From Leminorella grimontii ATCC 33999 = DSM 5078 (GTDB taxonomy: Bacteria; Pseudomonadota; Gammaproteobacteria; Enterobacterales; Enterobacteriaceae): a stretch of 64,000 nt of DNA. The notes beneath the pieces were generated by a model that saw only the letters and a program-made list of their open reading frames with translations, was not told the origin of the DNA and did no database searches. Position numbers and translations under genes: made by a program. Positions 7,869 through 16,817 of this stretch are shown in pieces (position 1 is the first letter of the stretch; the number at the start of each line of letters is the position of its first letter). The DNA lies in contig NZ_AUUA01000013.1 in NCBI RefSeq assembly GCF_000439085.1, forward strand, positions 1 through 64,000, written 5' to 3'.

Positions 7869-9392
7869 TTAGCGTTTGTAAAGCGTTAAGGTATCGCCGG
7901 GCTGTAGGTTGTGGACGTCTTCAAGGGCCGTGTTCCATTTGAGAACGTCATTAATATCAACGTTATGGCGCCTTGCGATGCTGGTCAGAGAGTCGCCTTT
8001 GCGTACTCGATAAGTAATGCTTTTGCGAGAACCGCCGGAACTGACGATCTGCAGCGTTTGCCCAACCTTCAGCTTGCCGTTTTTCGCCAGCTTGTTCCAA
8101 CGCTGAATGTCGCTGGTTTTTACCTTATGACGTTTAGCGATGGAAGAGAGGGTATCGCCGGAGCGAACTTTATACTTTGACGTTGACGTAGCGCTGCTTT
8201 TTGCAACCTGTGAGCTCTGTGCCTGCTGAAGCGCCAGCTGGCTCATGTACTCGGCGGAAACCGGCAGAGTAATGAGCTGCCCAGCGACGACCGGCTCTGT
8301 CAGCGCATTGGCCTCTTTTATTTCGCTGGCCTTAATGCCATAGCGCTGGGCCAGAATTTCAACGGTTTCCCCTTCTACGACGCGGTGTTGACCCCAGTTG
8401 ACCAGATTGACGTCGCCTTTTTTCAGCGATGCCGTAAGCTTTTGGGCATTCTGCACCGGTAGGGTGATGGAATGCGGCCCGTTTGGCGCCGTAAAGTTGT
8501 GCTTATAGCCAGCGTTATAGGTCTTCAGTTTTTGAAGAGGGATATCGGCCATTTTGGCCGCCTGTTCCAGCTCTATTTGCTGACCGACTTCGATACGCGT
8601 AAGCGCGCGGCTTACGTTGCCGTGCGGAAGCTCGATGTCATAGCTGGCGCTGTTTTTAATGATGCTGCTCAGGGCCAAAAGCTTAGGAATGTAGGCAGTA
8701 GTTTCCTTCGGCAGGTTTAGCGACCAATAGTCGGTTGGGCGCTTCTTTCTTTCGTTTTCTTTGATTGCCTTAAGTACGCATCCTTCACCGCAGTTATAGG
8801 CAGCAATAGTAAGCAGCCAGTCGCCGTCGAACATGCCGTTAAGGCGTTCAAGAAGGTTTAGCGCGGCGTCGGTGGATTCAGCAAGATCGCGCCGCCCGTC
8901 GTACCAGCGATTTTGCTTAAGGCCGTAGTAGAGCCCTGTCGTGGGCACGATTTGCCAAAGGCCCGCTGCGCTGGCCGGTGAGGTGGCATTAGGGTTAAAA
9001 GCGCTCTCCACTATGGGCAGTAGTGCCAGTTCCATCGGCATGTCGCGTTCTTTAATTTCGCTGACAATCCAATACATGTAGGGCTCCGCCCTAACGGCGA
9101 CATTCTGGAGATAGCTCTTATGCTTTAGGTAATAATCCTTTTGATCGCGAACCCGGGCGTTTTCCGGGACCTCCATCTTCAGCTCGGTGCTGACCGCTTG
9201 CCACAGGTTTTTTTCTGACTGGCCGTCCTCGGCCATAAGCCAATCCAGACTGCCACCCTGAGAGTGTTTAGCAAAAAAGTCGCTGGCGGAAGAAGAGTTC
9301 TGCTTGCCTGTGTCGGGCTGGGATACCTGATTATTGGTCGTCTGACAGCCAACGAGCAATACAGAGGCGAATAGAATCGCTCTTATCTTCAT
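7869..9392 (-). CDS. mltD: Membrane-bound lytic murein transglycosylase D
   Basis: A 507-residue outer-membrane lipoprotein (lipobox LLVGC at 12-16) that cleaves peptidoglycan glycan strands to 1,6-anhydromuramyl products. The SLT domain spans about 105-240, with the catalytic Glu in PIVESAFNP and the family motifs GLWQI and AAYNCGEG. Three C-terminal LysM modules follow (about 340-385, 408-451 and 460-505), the first more divergent. E. coli MltD is shorter (452 residues, two LysM). It is downstream of gloB by 72 bp, same strand, as in E. coli. Confidence 0.95.
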   Translation of the reverse strand: MKIRAILFASVLLVGCQTTNNQVSQPDTGKQNSSSASDFFAKHSQGGSLDWLMAEDGQSEKNLWQAVSTELKMEVPENARVRDQKDYYLKHKSYLQNVAVRAEPYMYWIVSEIKERDMPMELALLPIVESAFNPNATSPASAAGLWQIVPTTGLYYGLKQNRWYDGRRDLAESTDAALNLLERLNGMFDGDWLLTIAAYNCGEGCVLKAIKENERKKRPTDYWSLNLPKETTAYIPKLLALSSIIKNSASYDIELPHGNVSRALTRIEVGQQIELEQAAKMADIPLQKLKTYNAGYKHNFTAPNGPHSITLPVQNAQKLTASLKKGDVNLVNWGQHRVVEGETVEILAQRYGIKASEIKEANALTEPVVAGQLITLPVSAEYMSQLALQQAQSSQVAKSSATSTSKYKVRSGDTLSSIAKRHKVKTSDIQRWNKLAKNGKLKVGQTLQIVSSGGSRKSITYRVRKGDSLTSIARRHNVDINDVLKWNTALEDVHNLQPGDTLTLYKR

Positions 9393-9464
9393 GTACTCAC
9401 GTTGTTATTTGTTTAAAAGTCGACCGATAATACTTTGGCTGGCCGAATAACTCAACAAAAAGCG

Positions 9465-10220
9465 TCAGTAACTGTCCTTCAGGGCTCTTAATCGCTCAAA
9501 AACCTGCCAGGTCGCCATAGTTGTAGTATTAAAGCCTAACTTTCTTTGTAAATCAGACTGATGGCATCTTAAGAAAAGGTTGATTTTTTTCTCTTTTTCC
9601 AGCGTTGTGGGTACAGAAGGTTGCCCTTCTGAGCGGAGTTGCTCAATTTGTTTCACATATGTTTCAATTTCGCTATCTTCCGGTAAAATGTGGTGGGCAA
9701 AGCGCAGGTTCGATAGCGTATATTCGTGAGCGCAGCATACGATAGTGTCATCTGCGAGCGCGGCCAGTTTTTCTATCGACTCATACATCTGCTTTGCCGT
9801 ACCTTCAAAAATTCTGCCGCAGCCGGCGGAAAACAGCGTATCGCCACAGAACAGGTAGGGCGCACAGTAGTAGGCTACGTGCCCCAGCGTATGGCCTGGA
9901 ACTTCGATAACCTGAAATGACAGCGAAGCCAGATCTATTTTGTCGCCTTCTTTGACTATTTTTGTTGCGCCCTTACTTTGCGTCTCCTGCGGGCCGTAAA
10001 CCTCAATGCCGGGATAGCGTTCGCACAGCGCCGCGACGCCCCCCGTATGGTCGTTGTGGTGGTGGGTTAGCAGTATGGCCGAGGGCGCGATGGACTTTTT
10101 ATCTAATAAATCGATAACCGGCCCGGCTTCTCCAGGATCGACCACGACGTTGATATCTTGACCATTCGTCAGTAGCCAAATGTAATTGTCCTGAAAAGCG
10201 GGAATGCTGATAAGATGCAT
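9465..10220 (-). CDS. gloB: Hydroxyacylglutathione hydrolase (glyoxalase II)
   Basis: A 251-residue metallo-beta-lactamase-fold enzyme that hydrolyses S-lactoylglutathione to D-lactate and glutathione, the second step of methylglyoxal detoxification. The binuclear metal motif [24 protein letters not shown] and CAHEYT are all present. The start at 10220 (MHLISIPAF) matches E. coli GloB in position and length, with AAGGA 7 bases upstream; an upstream in-frame ATG at 10268 would add 16 non-conserved residues and overlap yafS. It diverges from yafS. Confidence 0.95.
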   Translation of the reverse strand: MHLISIPAFQDNYIWLLTNGQDINVVVDPGEAGPVIDLLDKKSIAPSAILLTHHHNDHTGGVAALCERYPGIEVYGPQETQSKGATKIVKEGDKIDLASLSFQVIEVPGHTLGHVAYYCAPYLFCGDTLFSAGCGRIFEGTAKQMYESIEKLAALADDTIVCCAHEYTLSNLRFAHHILPEDSEIETYVKQIEQLRSEGQPSVPTTLEKEKKINLFLRCHQSDLQRKLGFNTTTMATWQVFERLRALKDSY

Positions 10221-10266
10221 AGAGATGTCCTTAAGGTTAACGTTAGACATAAAGAGATGATAATCC

Positions 10267-10986
10267 ATGAGAGCCGCTCGTATCGAGAAGATTGTAGCAC
10301 CGCCCGCGTCATGGGATGAGTTATCTTGTGGCGGCGCCCTTTTATCCGCGTTGGAGCAGCAGCTTGAACCCTGGTGGCAGAAGCTGTTTGGCTTTCACTT
10401 GCTGAAACTTGGCGAGTTGAGCGTAAATGTTAATACGGCCAGATGCCAAATAGCTCATCATATTCATGCGGCCTCAAAGGGAAGCGATCTTCACGTTTAC
10501 GCCGACAGCCTTCAGCTGCCTTTCTTGAATAAATCGATAGACGCCTGCCTGTTGGCGAATACGCTGGCGTATTCGGAAGATCCTCATCAGGTACTGCGAG
10601 AGGTCGATCGCGTACTGATTGACGACGGCTGGCTAATTATCAGCGGTTTTAATCCGATAAGCGCCGTTGGCGTGGGGAAGCTTGTTCCTTTGGTTCGGCA
10701 GCGCCATCCCTATACTTCTCGTATGTTTACCAATATGCGGCTGATGGACTGGCTGAGCCTTCTAAACTATGAGGTGCTGTCCCATAGCCACTTTCAGCCC
10801 CTTCCCTGGACGCCGTCCGTCTGCAGGCCGGGAATGTCGTTTCCTATTTTGGGCTGTCAGAGCCTGATTGTCGCGAGAAAGCGGACAATCCCCTTAACGA
10901 TTAATCCGGTTTCTCTGTTTCGAAAGCGCTTTAAGGTCAGGCCGGGCGCGCTGGGGGCGACGAAAAATATCTATCGGGGAGATTAG
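10267..10986 (+). CDS. yafS: SAM-dependent methyltransferase-like protein YafS
   Basis: A 239-residue orthologue of E. coli YafS in the same place between gloB and rnhA. The class I methyltransferase core is recognisable ([13 protein letters not shown] at about 81-93, then [19 protein letters not shown]) but the N-terminal SAM loop is weak. The divergent promoter region shared with gloB is only 46 bp. The methylated substrate is unknown. Confidence 0.88.
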   Translation: MRAARIEKIVAPPASWDELSCGGALLSALEQQLEPWWQKLFGFHLLKLGELSVNVNTARCQIAHHIHAASKGSDLHVYADSLQLPFLNKSIDACLLANTLAYSEDPHQVLREVDRVLIDDGWLIISGFNPISAVGVGKLVPLVRQRHPYTSRMFTNMRLMDWLSLLNYEVLSHSHFQPLPWTPSVCRPGMSFPILGCQSLIVARKRTIPLTINPVSLFRKRFKVRPGALGATKNIYRGD

Positions 10987-11000
10987 TTCGCCGCTTTCAA

Positions 11001-11468
11001 TCAGCCTTCGGGCGTATATCCTTCGTCGGTCAGCGTCGGCGAAGAGGCGGCGGTTCGCGCCAGTTCGTCGCAGCGTTCGTTTTCTTCGTGCCCTGCGTGT
11101 CCCTTAACCCAGTGCCACTCCACCTGATGGTGGCCGATAGCGCTATCAAGCCGCATCCAAAGGTCGACGTTTTTGACGGGCTTTTTGTCGGCCGTTTTCC
11201 AGCCGCGCTTTTTCCAGTTGTGGATCCAGCTCATGATGCCCTGACGCACGTATTGACTGTCGGTGCTCAGGCTGACCTGACAGGGCGATTTGAGCGACTC
11301 CAGCGCAGTGATGGCGGCCAAAAGTTCCATCCGGTTGTTGGTCGTCAGGAAATATCCCGCGCTAAGGGTTTTTTCGTGCTGTTTATAGCGTAAAATAGCA
11401 CCGTAGCCTCCGGGGCCTGGATTTCCCAGACAGGAGCCATCGGTGAATATTTCTACCTGCTTTAACAT
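11001..11468 (-). CDS. rnhA: Ribonuclease HI
   Basis: A 155-residue RNase H that cleaves the RNA strand of RNA:DNA hybrids. The four active-site carboxylates align with E. coli: D10 (FTDGS), E48 (NRMELLAA), D70 (STDSQ) and D134 (RCDELAR), with the basic [15 protein letters not shown] handle. The start at 11468 (MLKQVEIF) gives exactly the E. coli length; an ATG at 11483 would add MSLPE. It diverges from dnaQ with a 47-bp interval, the classic overlapping rnhA/dnaQ promoter arrangement. Confidence 0.97.
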   Translation of the reverse strand: MLKQVEIFTDGSCLGNPGPGGYGAILRYKQHEKTLSAGYFLTTNNRMELLAAITALESLKSPCQVSLSTDSQYVRQGIMSWIHNWKKRGWKTADKKPVKNVDLWMRLDSAIGHHQVEWHWVKGHAGHEENERCDELARTAASSPTLTDEGYTPEG

Positions 11469-11515
11469 CTCTGGTAGACTCATCTTTCAGTTTAAAAGCC
11501 TAAGTCTGACATAAA

Positions 11516-12280
11516 ATGGAACCAATAAGCACTGAAATTACGCGCCAGATCGTGCTCGATACCGAAACAACCGGTATGAACATGGTCGGCGTGCACTATG
11601 AAGGCCACCGTATTATTGAGATTGGCGCGGTGGAAGTGATTAACCGCCGCCTGACCGGCAGGCATTTTCACGTCTATATCAAGCCGGACCGTTTAGTCGA
11701 TCCCGAGGCCTTTGCGGTACACGGCATCAGCGACGAGTTTCTGGCCGATAAGCCTTCGTTTGCCGACATTGCCGATGAGTTCCTGGCGTTCATTGAAGGC
11801 GCTGAGTTAGTTATCCATAACGCATCGTTCGACGTCGGCTTTATGGATTACGAATTTCGCAAGCTGCGCCCTGATCACCCGAAGGTTGAGTCGTTTTGTA
11901 CGGTGACGGACTCACTGCAGCTGGCTCGCAGAATGTTCCCTGGCAAGCGTAACAGCCTGGACGCGCTCTGCAGCCGCTTGGATATCGACAACAGCCGCCG
12001 TACGCTGCACGGCGCTCTTCTCGACTCCGAAATTCTGGCAGACGTCTATCTGACGATGACCGGCGGTCAAACTTCCCTGTCGTTTGCGATGGAGGGGGAG
12101 ACGCAGTCAGATAATAAAGGTTCCGAGATCCAGAGAATTGCCCGTACGGACTTTGCCATGAAGGTTATCTACGCCAGCGAAGAAGAACTAAGTCAGCACG
12201 AGTCTCGATTGGACCTGGTGGCGAAGAAGGGGGGAAGCTGCCTGTGGCGCACGCCGCAGGAGGGCGACACGGTTAATTAG
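11516..12280 (+). CDS. dnaQ: DNA polymerase III epsilon subunit (3'-5' proofreading exonuclease)
   Basis: A 254-residue DEDDh exonuclease, the proofreading subunit of the replicative polymerase core. ExoI is LDTETTG (D15, E17), ExoII includes VIHNASFDVGFMDYE and ExoIII is HGALLDSEILADVY. The clamp-binding pentapeptide region QTSLSF follows, then the C-terminal segment that binds alpha (LDLVAKKGGSCLW). It is about 11 residues longer than the E. coli protein at the two ends. A tRNA-Asp follows, as in E. coli. Confidence 0.97.
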   Translation: MEPISTEITRQIVLDTETTGMNMVGVHYEGHRIIEIGAVEVINRRLTGRHFHVYIKPDRLVDPEAFAVHGISDEFLADKPSFADIADEFLAFIEGAELVIHNASFDVGFMDYEFRKLRPDHPKVESFCTVTDSLQLARRMFPGKRNSLDALCSRLDIDNSRRTLHGALLDSEILADVYLTMTGGQTSLSFAMEGETQSDNKGSEIQRIARTDFAMKVIYASEEELSQHESRLDLVAKKGGSCLWRTPQEGDTVN

Positions 12281-12385
12281 CGTGGGTTATGCGCATTTCG
12301 TTGAATTTATGCGCAATTGATTTCGTTTTGATAAATTTAGGTTGACGGGAAAGGGGCTGGGCCTTAGTATCTGCCACATTCGAGT

Positions 12386-12462
12386 GGAGCGGTAGTTCAG
12401 TTGGTTAGAATACCTGCCTGTCACGCAGGGGGTCGCGGGTTCGAGTCCCGTCCGTTCCGCCA
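12386..12462 (+). tRNA. aspV: tRNA-Asp (GTC), second copy
   Basis: This 77-nt gene is identical to the tRNA-Asp at 253-329, with encoded CCA and anticodon GTC. The identity extends a few bases on both sides. It stands alone after dnaQ, where aspV lies in E. coli. Confidence 0.98.
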
Positions 12463-12469
12463 CTTATTT

Positions 12470-12505
12470 AAGGCCTACGTTATTATTTAACGCAGGCCTT
12501 TTTCT
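12470..12505 (+). terminator. Intrinsic terminator after tRNA-Asp
   Basis: AAGGCCTACGTTA pairs with TAACGCAGGCCTT (one mismatch) across a short loop and is followed by a T-run (TTTTTCTTTT). Confidence 0.85.
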
Positions 12506-12588
12506 TTTGTCATATCCCCAGTTCCCTTTGCCTTTGCCCCCGCGCTTCCGCTACATTACTCCCATTGCCAATTTATCGGACTGTCCGC

Positions 12589-13218
12589 ATGTGGTTTCTT
12601 AAGTTTCTTTTTAAAAAGACGTTTGACGCCGGCTTTGTTGAGGCCTTTTTTGAGGCGCTTTCTGCTCGTATTCCTGAACTTGAGCTCGTATGGAAAAAGG
12701 GGGGAAGCATCGTGGCGAAAAGCGACGCCACGTCGGCGGTTATCAAGCGCGGGAAGCGTACGCTTTTTTGTCAAAATCCTCGCAATGGATGGATTGACCT
12801 CTTCGGGGCGGGTGAGGATCGTCCCGCGCTGCAGGAAACGGCCATGCGTTTTCAGCTTGGCAAAGAAAAGCCGGGATACGCCATCGGCGTCGTCTGCCTT
12901 GTTCTCTATCTGATCCTTGCCTTCGGAACGATAACGGCGCGCGCCGGGGAAGAAACCTTAGCCAGCGTCTATATTGTTCTCGTAGGCGCCGTGCTTATCA
13001 TGACGGCGATGATGGTGACAAGCTACAGCGCTAACTGGTCACATACGGCGCGCAGCCTGTGCGCGACGTTTTGGATTTTAACGATAATAGCGACCGCTAT
13101 TTCTTCTCTATTACTGCTGCCGCTGGTTTGGGCCTTTAACCGCCAACAGCTTAGTAACCTCTATTATTCGAGCGGTTCTGGCGGCGGGCGGCCTGATTCT
13201 TCTCCACCAGCCGAATAG
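12589..13218 (+). CDS. Hypothetical inner-membrane protein
   Basis: A 209-residue protein I do not recognise. The N-terminal ~90 residues are soluble and basic at the start (WFLKFLFKKTFDAGF), followed by a small folded-looking segment (FCQNPRNGWIDLFGAGEDRPALQ). Three hydrophobic helices follow at about 96-114, 126-145 and 158-185, then a Ser/Gly/Pro-rich tail. I prefer the ATG at 12589 over TTG 12565; no strong ribosome site is visible for either. It stands alone between tRNA-Asp and gmhA, in the region where E. coli carries other unrelated yaf genes. Confidence 0.65.
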   Translation: MWFLKFLFKKTFDAGFVEAFFEALSARIPELELVWKKGGSIVAKSDATSAVIKRGKRTLFCQNPRNGWIDLFGAGEDRPALQETAMRFQLGKEKPGYAIGVVCLVLYLILAFGTITARAGEETLASVYIVLVGAVLIMTAMMVTSYSANWSHTARSLCATFWILTIIATAISSLLLLPLVWAFNRQQLSNLYYSSGSGGGRPDSSPPAE

Positions 13219-13294
13219 CCCTTTTCGCTGCTGCGGCCATCCGTTAAACTGCCCGGCATTGATTGATTTTATTTGATTACCCAAGAGGTGTGAT

Positions 13295-13879
13295 ATGTAT
13301 CAGGATCTTATTCGCAGCGAGCTAAACGAAGCGGCTCAGGTGTTAAATAAGTTTCTTAGCGATGATGCGAACATTGCGGCCGTCGAACGCGCTGCTTTAC
13401 TGCTGGCGGAGTCCTTCAAGTCGGGTGGAAAGGTGCTGTCCTGCGGTAATGGCGGTTCACACTGCGATGCGATGCACTTTGCCGAAGAGCTGACCGGACG
13501 CTACCGCGAAAATCGCCCCGGCTATCCGGCTATCGCTATCTCCGATCCCAGCCATCTCTCCTGCGTCAGCAACGACTTTGGCTTTGACTACGTGTTTTCT
13601 CGCTATCTTGAAGCCGTAGGGCGCGAAGGCGACGTGCTGTTTGGCCTGTCGACGTCCGGTAATTCCGCCAATATTTTAAAGGCGATCGACGCCGCACGCG
13701 CCAAAGGAATGAAGGTTATCCTGATGACCGGCAAGGACGGCGGCAAGATGAACGGTATGGCCGACGTCGAGATCCGCGTGCCGCACTTTGGTTACGCAGA
13801 CCGCATCCAGGAAGTGCACATTAAGGTGATTCACATCCTGATGCTGCTGGTTGAAAAAGAGATGGAAAAGTCGTTTTGA
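13295..13879 (+). CDS. gmhA: Phosphoheptose isomerase
   Basis: A 194-residue sugar-isomerase (SIS) domain enzyme that converts sedoheptulose 7-phosphate to D-glycero-D-manno-heptose 7-phosphate, the first step of ADP-heptose synthesis for the LPS inner core. Family motifs: [30 protein letters not shown] and the C-terminal HIKVIHILM helix. AAGAGGTG lies just before the ATG. Neighbours gmhA-yafJ-yafK are in the E. coli order. Confidence 0.97.
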   Translation: MYQDLIRSELNEAAQVLNKFLSDDANIAAVERAALLLAESFKSGGKVLSCGNGGSHCDAMHFAEELTGRYRENRPGYPAIAISDPSHLSCVSNDFGFDYVFSRYLEAVGREGDVLFGLSTSGNSANILKAIDAARAKGMKVILMTGKDGGKMNGMADVEIRVPHFGYADRIQEVHIKVIHILMLLVEKEMEKSF

Positions 13880-13918
13880 CGTTCGGGCCGATGGCGTTGT
13901 GTGATTGAGGAGGGCGGT

Positions 13919-14686
13919 ATGTGTGAGTTACTCGGAATGAGCGCCAATGTGCCGACCGACATTTGCTTTAGCTTCACCGGCCTGATTCAGCGCGGCGGCC
14001 GCACCGGTCCGCATAAAGACGGGTGGGGCATCACCTTTTACGAGGGGAAGGGATGTCGAACCTTCCGCGATCCCAATCCCGGCTACAATTCGCCTATCGC
14101 TCGCCTGGTGCAGGAATATCCTATAAAGTCCTGCGCCGTCGTTTCTCATATTCGTCAGGCTAATCGGGGCGCGGTGGCGTTGGAAAACACGCACCCGTTT
14201 ACCCGGGAGCTGTGGGGAAAGAATTGGACTTTCGCCCATAACGGTCAGCTAAAAGGCTACCGCAGCCTGAAGAACCCGTCGTTTATTCCCATTGGCGAGA
14301 CGGACAGCGAATACGCCTTTTGCTGGCTGTTGGAACAGCTCAAACAGCGCTATCCAAGGCGCCCGTCCAACTGGCCTGCCGTATTTCGCTTTATCGCGTC
14401 CTGCGCCGGGCAGCTTAGGAAGAAGGGCGTTTTCAACATGCTGCTGTCTGACGGCGACTATGTGATGGCCTATTGCTCCACCCGGCTGCACTGGCTAACG
14501 CGCCGCGCCCCTTTTGGCAAAGCGACGCTGCTTGATGAAGACGTTGAAATAGACTTTCAGCGAGAAACGACGCCAAACGACGTCGTTACCGTGATTGCCA
14601 CTCAGCCGCTAACGGGAAACGAGCAGTGGCAAAAGATTGAGCCCGGTGAGTTCGCGCTGTTCCATCTGGGAGAGCGCGTTCTTTAA
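13919..14686 (+). CDS. yafJ: Class II glutamine amidotransferase YafJ
   Basis: A 255-residue Ntn-type glutamine amidotransferase domain protein. The start at 13919 is decided by function and site: Met is followed directly by Cys2, the N-terminal nucleophile exposed after Met removal (MCELLGMSA), and AGGAGG at 13908-13913 is well placed; an upstream GTG at 13901 would bury Cys2. Other motifs: [20 protein letters not shown] and ETDSEYAF. No synthase partner domain is attached. The substrate is unknown. Confidence 0.9.
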   Translation: MCELLGMSANVPTDICFSFTGLIQRGGRTGPHKDGWGITFYEGKGCRTFRDPNPGYNSPIARLVQEYPIKSCAVVSHIRQANRGAVALENTHPFTRELWGKNWTFAHNGQLKGYRSLKNPSFIPIGETDSEYAFCWLLEQLKQRYPRRPSNWPAVFRFIASCAGQLRKKGVFNMLLSDGDYVMAYCSTRLHWLTRRAPFGKATLLDEDVEIDFQRETTPNDVVTVIATQPLTGNEQWQKIEPGEFALFHLGERVL

Positions 14687-14692
14687 GCTGAA

Positions 14693-15430
14693 TTATTGGG
14701 CGAAAGGATTTCGGCTGTCGGTTGTCTTACGGTTAGCCAACAGCTCCTGAGATTCCAGGCTGTAGCGCCCGTTCGCCACGGTAACGCTGGGCGGCTGGTG
14801 GGTGCGCTCAAAGAAGTCGTACCCAGGCTTTAGCTGCTGCCAGAAGTCATAGTGTACCGAATGGCTGTAGCGCTGCATGTTCTCTTCCGTCATGCGGAAG
14901 GGGAAAATGCCGACGTCGACCTGAGGCTGTCCGCCGATCAGCGCATACTCAATAAATTGGTAAATTTCGGCAATCTGCCGGTTGGTCATGGCATAGCACC
15001 CTTCTGACACACAGTCGCCGTGCACCATCAGATGCTTACCGGTAAAACCATGCTCTTTGTCAAACTGGTTGGGGTAGCCGAGGTTAAAAGAACGGTAAAA
15101 CTTGCTGTTGGGGTTCAGGCTGCCCATCGTGACCTGATAAAAGCCCTCAGGGCTCTTGAAATCACCCTGGAAGCGTTTGGGCCCGAGGCCGCCGGAGTAG
15201 TTACAGATAGGATATGTCTGTATGAGCTGAAAGTTTCCCCGATCTTTAACGAACAGTTCCAGCTTCTTTTCTTCTTTAATAATGCGGATATATACCGGCT
15301 TGCCCAGAAAGCGCTGCTTTTGCGGCGAAATCGGGTATGACTCCTGCTCCTGAGAGAGAGTCGGTTGAGCATAGGTTTGAAACACCGTCAAAGGGAGCAG
15401 CAGGCTGAGCAGCAGCAGGGTTTTGCCCAT
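14693..15430 (-). CDS. yafK: L,D-transpeptidase-family protein YafK (DpaA/LdtF type)
   Basis: A 245-residue periplasmic YkuD-fold protein. Residues 1-21 form a signal peptide; the catalytic signature is H137-G-D and S142-E-G-C145. In E. coli this protein releases Braun lipoprotein from peptidoglycan instead of making cross-links. I chose the ATG at 15430 because it opens the signal peptide and has AGGAAAG upstream; ATGs at 15460 and 15547 would place a charged extension before it. It is convergent with yafJ, 6 bp from its stop. Confidence 0.9.
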   Translation of the reverse strand: MGKTLLLLSLLLPLTVFQTYAQPTLSQEQESYPISPQKQRFLGKPVYIRIIKEEKKLELFVKDRGNFQLIQTYPICNYSGGLGPKRFQGDFKSPEGFYQVTMGSLNPNSKFYRSFNLGYPNQFDKEHGFTGKHLMVHGDCVSEGCYAMTNRQIAEIYQFIEYALIGGQPQVDVGIFPFRMTEENMQRYSHSVHYDFWQQLKPGYDFFERTHQPPSVTVANGRYSLESQELLANRKTTDSRNPFAQ

Positions 15431-15714
15431 TTTCTTTCCTGTTGTAAAAGCGTATTCCATAACAAATCGAATTAGTAAACAAAAACGGCGGCAAACGCCG
15501 CGCATACGATGGACGATAGTGTATGCCAGCCGATGAAAAAAGAGCAACGATTTTTAGCGCAATCGCCCATATTTAGGGGGCTTCACGAGATTTCGAGTTT
15601 CAAAATCGGCATTAATGTGTCCATTCGGAACGTAGGGTGTAAAAGATGTCGTTTTCCATGTAAAAATGGCGATGCTCTTTTGTGAGTTTTTATTGTATTG
15701 ACTGAGGTGGAAGG

Positions 15715-16740
15715 TTGAATTGGTTTTCTCGTAGGCTGGCGCCCTTTGCTGTCGCCGTTTCGCTGCTTTTTATTTTTGGCTGTCAGCCTGAACGGGTCTC
15801 TCTGGACGGTAAGACGATGGGGACCTATTACTCCATCAAATATCTTCCCGCGCCGAGCGCGCCGGGCGCCGAGCCGCTAAAGCAAAAAATTGACGCATTG
15901 CTTGAAGAGGTTAACGACCAGATGTCCACCTACAGGCCGGCTTCTGAACTCAGCCGATTCAATCAAAGCCGAGTGGTGAATCAGCCGTTTCCCGTTTCTG
16001 CGGCCACCGTCCGCGTAGTCAACGAAGCTTTTCGTATCAGTAGGTTGAGTCAGGGTGCGCTCGATGTTACCGTCGGGCCGCTGGTGAACCTGTGGGGGTT
16101 CGGCCCAGAAGCCAGACCGGATGCGCCGCCCGATGAAGCTGAAATCGCCCAGCGCCGGGCCTGGGTCGGTATGGATAAACTTGAAGTTCAGGGGCAGAGC
16201 CTGATAAAGCGCGTGCCGGAGCTTTATCTCGATCTGTCGGCTATTGCAAAAGGCTATGGCGTCGACGCCGTGGCGGAGTATCTGGAGTCGTTAGGCATTC
16301 AGAACTATATGGTCGATATTGGCGGCGAGGTTCGAACCCGCGGGCTGAACGAGCGGAAAAAACTTTGGCGAATCGCGGTTGAAAAGCCGGTTACCGGGGT
16401 TGAACAGCAGGTACAGCGCGTCGTTGAGCCAGGGAACATGTCGATGGCGACTTCGGGCAGCTATCGTAACTTCTTTGACGCGGACGGCATACGCTATTCC
16501 CATACCCTCGATCCCCGTTCCGGCAGGCCGATAATGAGCGACGTCGTTTCCGTTACGGTGATTAGCCCATCCTGTATGACGGCGGACGGCTGGGCAACGG
16601 CGCTGACCGTCTTGGGTGTCAAGGAGGGAATGGCGCTGGCGGAGTCGCTCGGCCTTCCCGTAATGATGATTTCTTCGACGCCAGAGGGATTTACCGAACA
16701 CTTTTCGTCGGCGTTTAAGCCCTTTCTGGTTGCGCCCTGA
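15715..16740 (+). CDS. apbE: FAD:protein FMN transferase (ApbE lipoprotein)
   Basis: A 341-residue lipoprotein (lipobox FIFGC, about 19-23) of the ApbE family, which covalently attaches FMN to Thr/Ser in NqrB, NqrC, RnfD, RnfG and related proteins. Motifs: GKTMGTYYSIKY, LDLSAIAKGYGVDAVAEYL, NYMVDIGGEVRTRG and SHTLDPRSGRP. The start is a TTG at 15715 with GAGG 8 bases upstream; no in-frame ATG is nearby. In Yersinia and Serratia the gene ends the nqrA-F cluster at this place; here nqr is missing and yafK is the upstream neighbour. Confidence 0.93.
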   Translation: MNWFSRRLAPFAVAVSLLFIFGCQPERVSLDGKTMGTYYSIKYLPAPSAPGAEPLKQKIDALLEEVNDQMSTYRPASELSRFNQSRVVNQPFPVSAATVRVVNEAFRISRLSQGALDVTVGPLVNLWGFGPEARPDAPPDEAEIAQRRAWVGMDKLEVQGQSLIKRVPELYLDLSAIAKGYGVDAVAEYLESLGIQNYMVDIGGEVRTRGLNERKKLWRIAVEKPVTGVEQQVQRVVEPGNMSMATSGSYRNFFDADGIRYSHTLDPRSGRPIMSDVVSVTVISPSCMTADGWATALTVLGVKEGMALAESLGLPVMMISSTPEGFTEHFSSAFKPFLVAP

Positions 16741-16780
16741 TGCACTAAGCGTCGTTTCGCTTGAGGAATGCTAATCTTGA

Positions 16781-16796
16781 CTGTATATTTGTACAG
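16781..16796 (+). promoter_or_regulatory. LexA operator of dinB
   Basis: CTGTATATTTGTACAG matches the consensus CTGT-N8-ACAG exactly and lies 22-37 bases before the dinB start. Confidence 0.9.
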
Positions 16797-16817
16797 TTTC
16801 TGATTCAGGAGTTCGTC

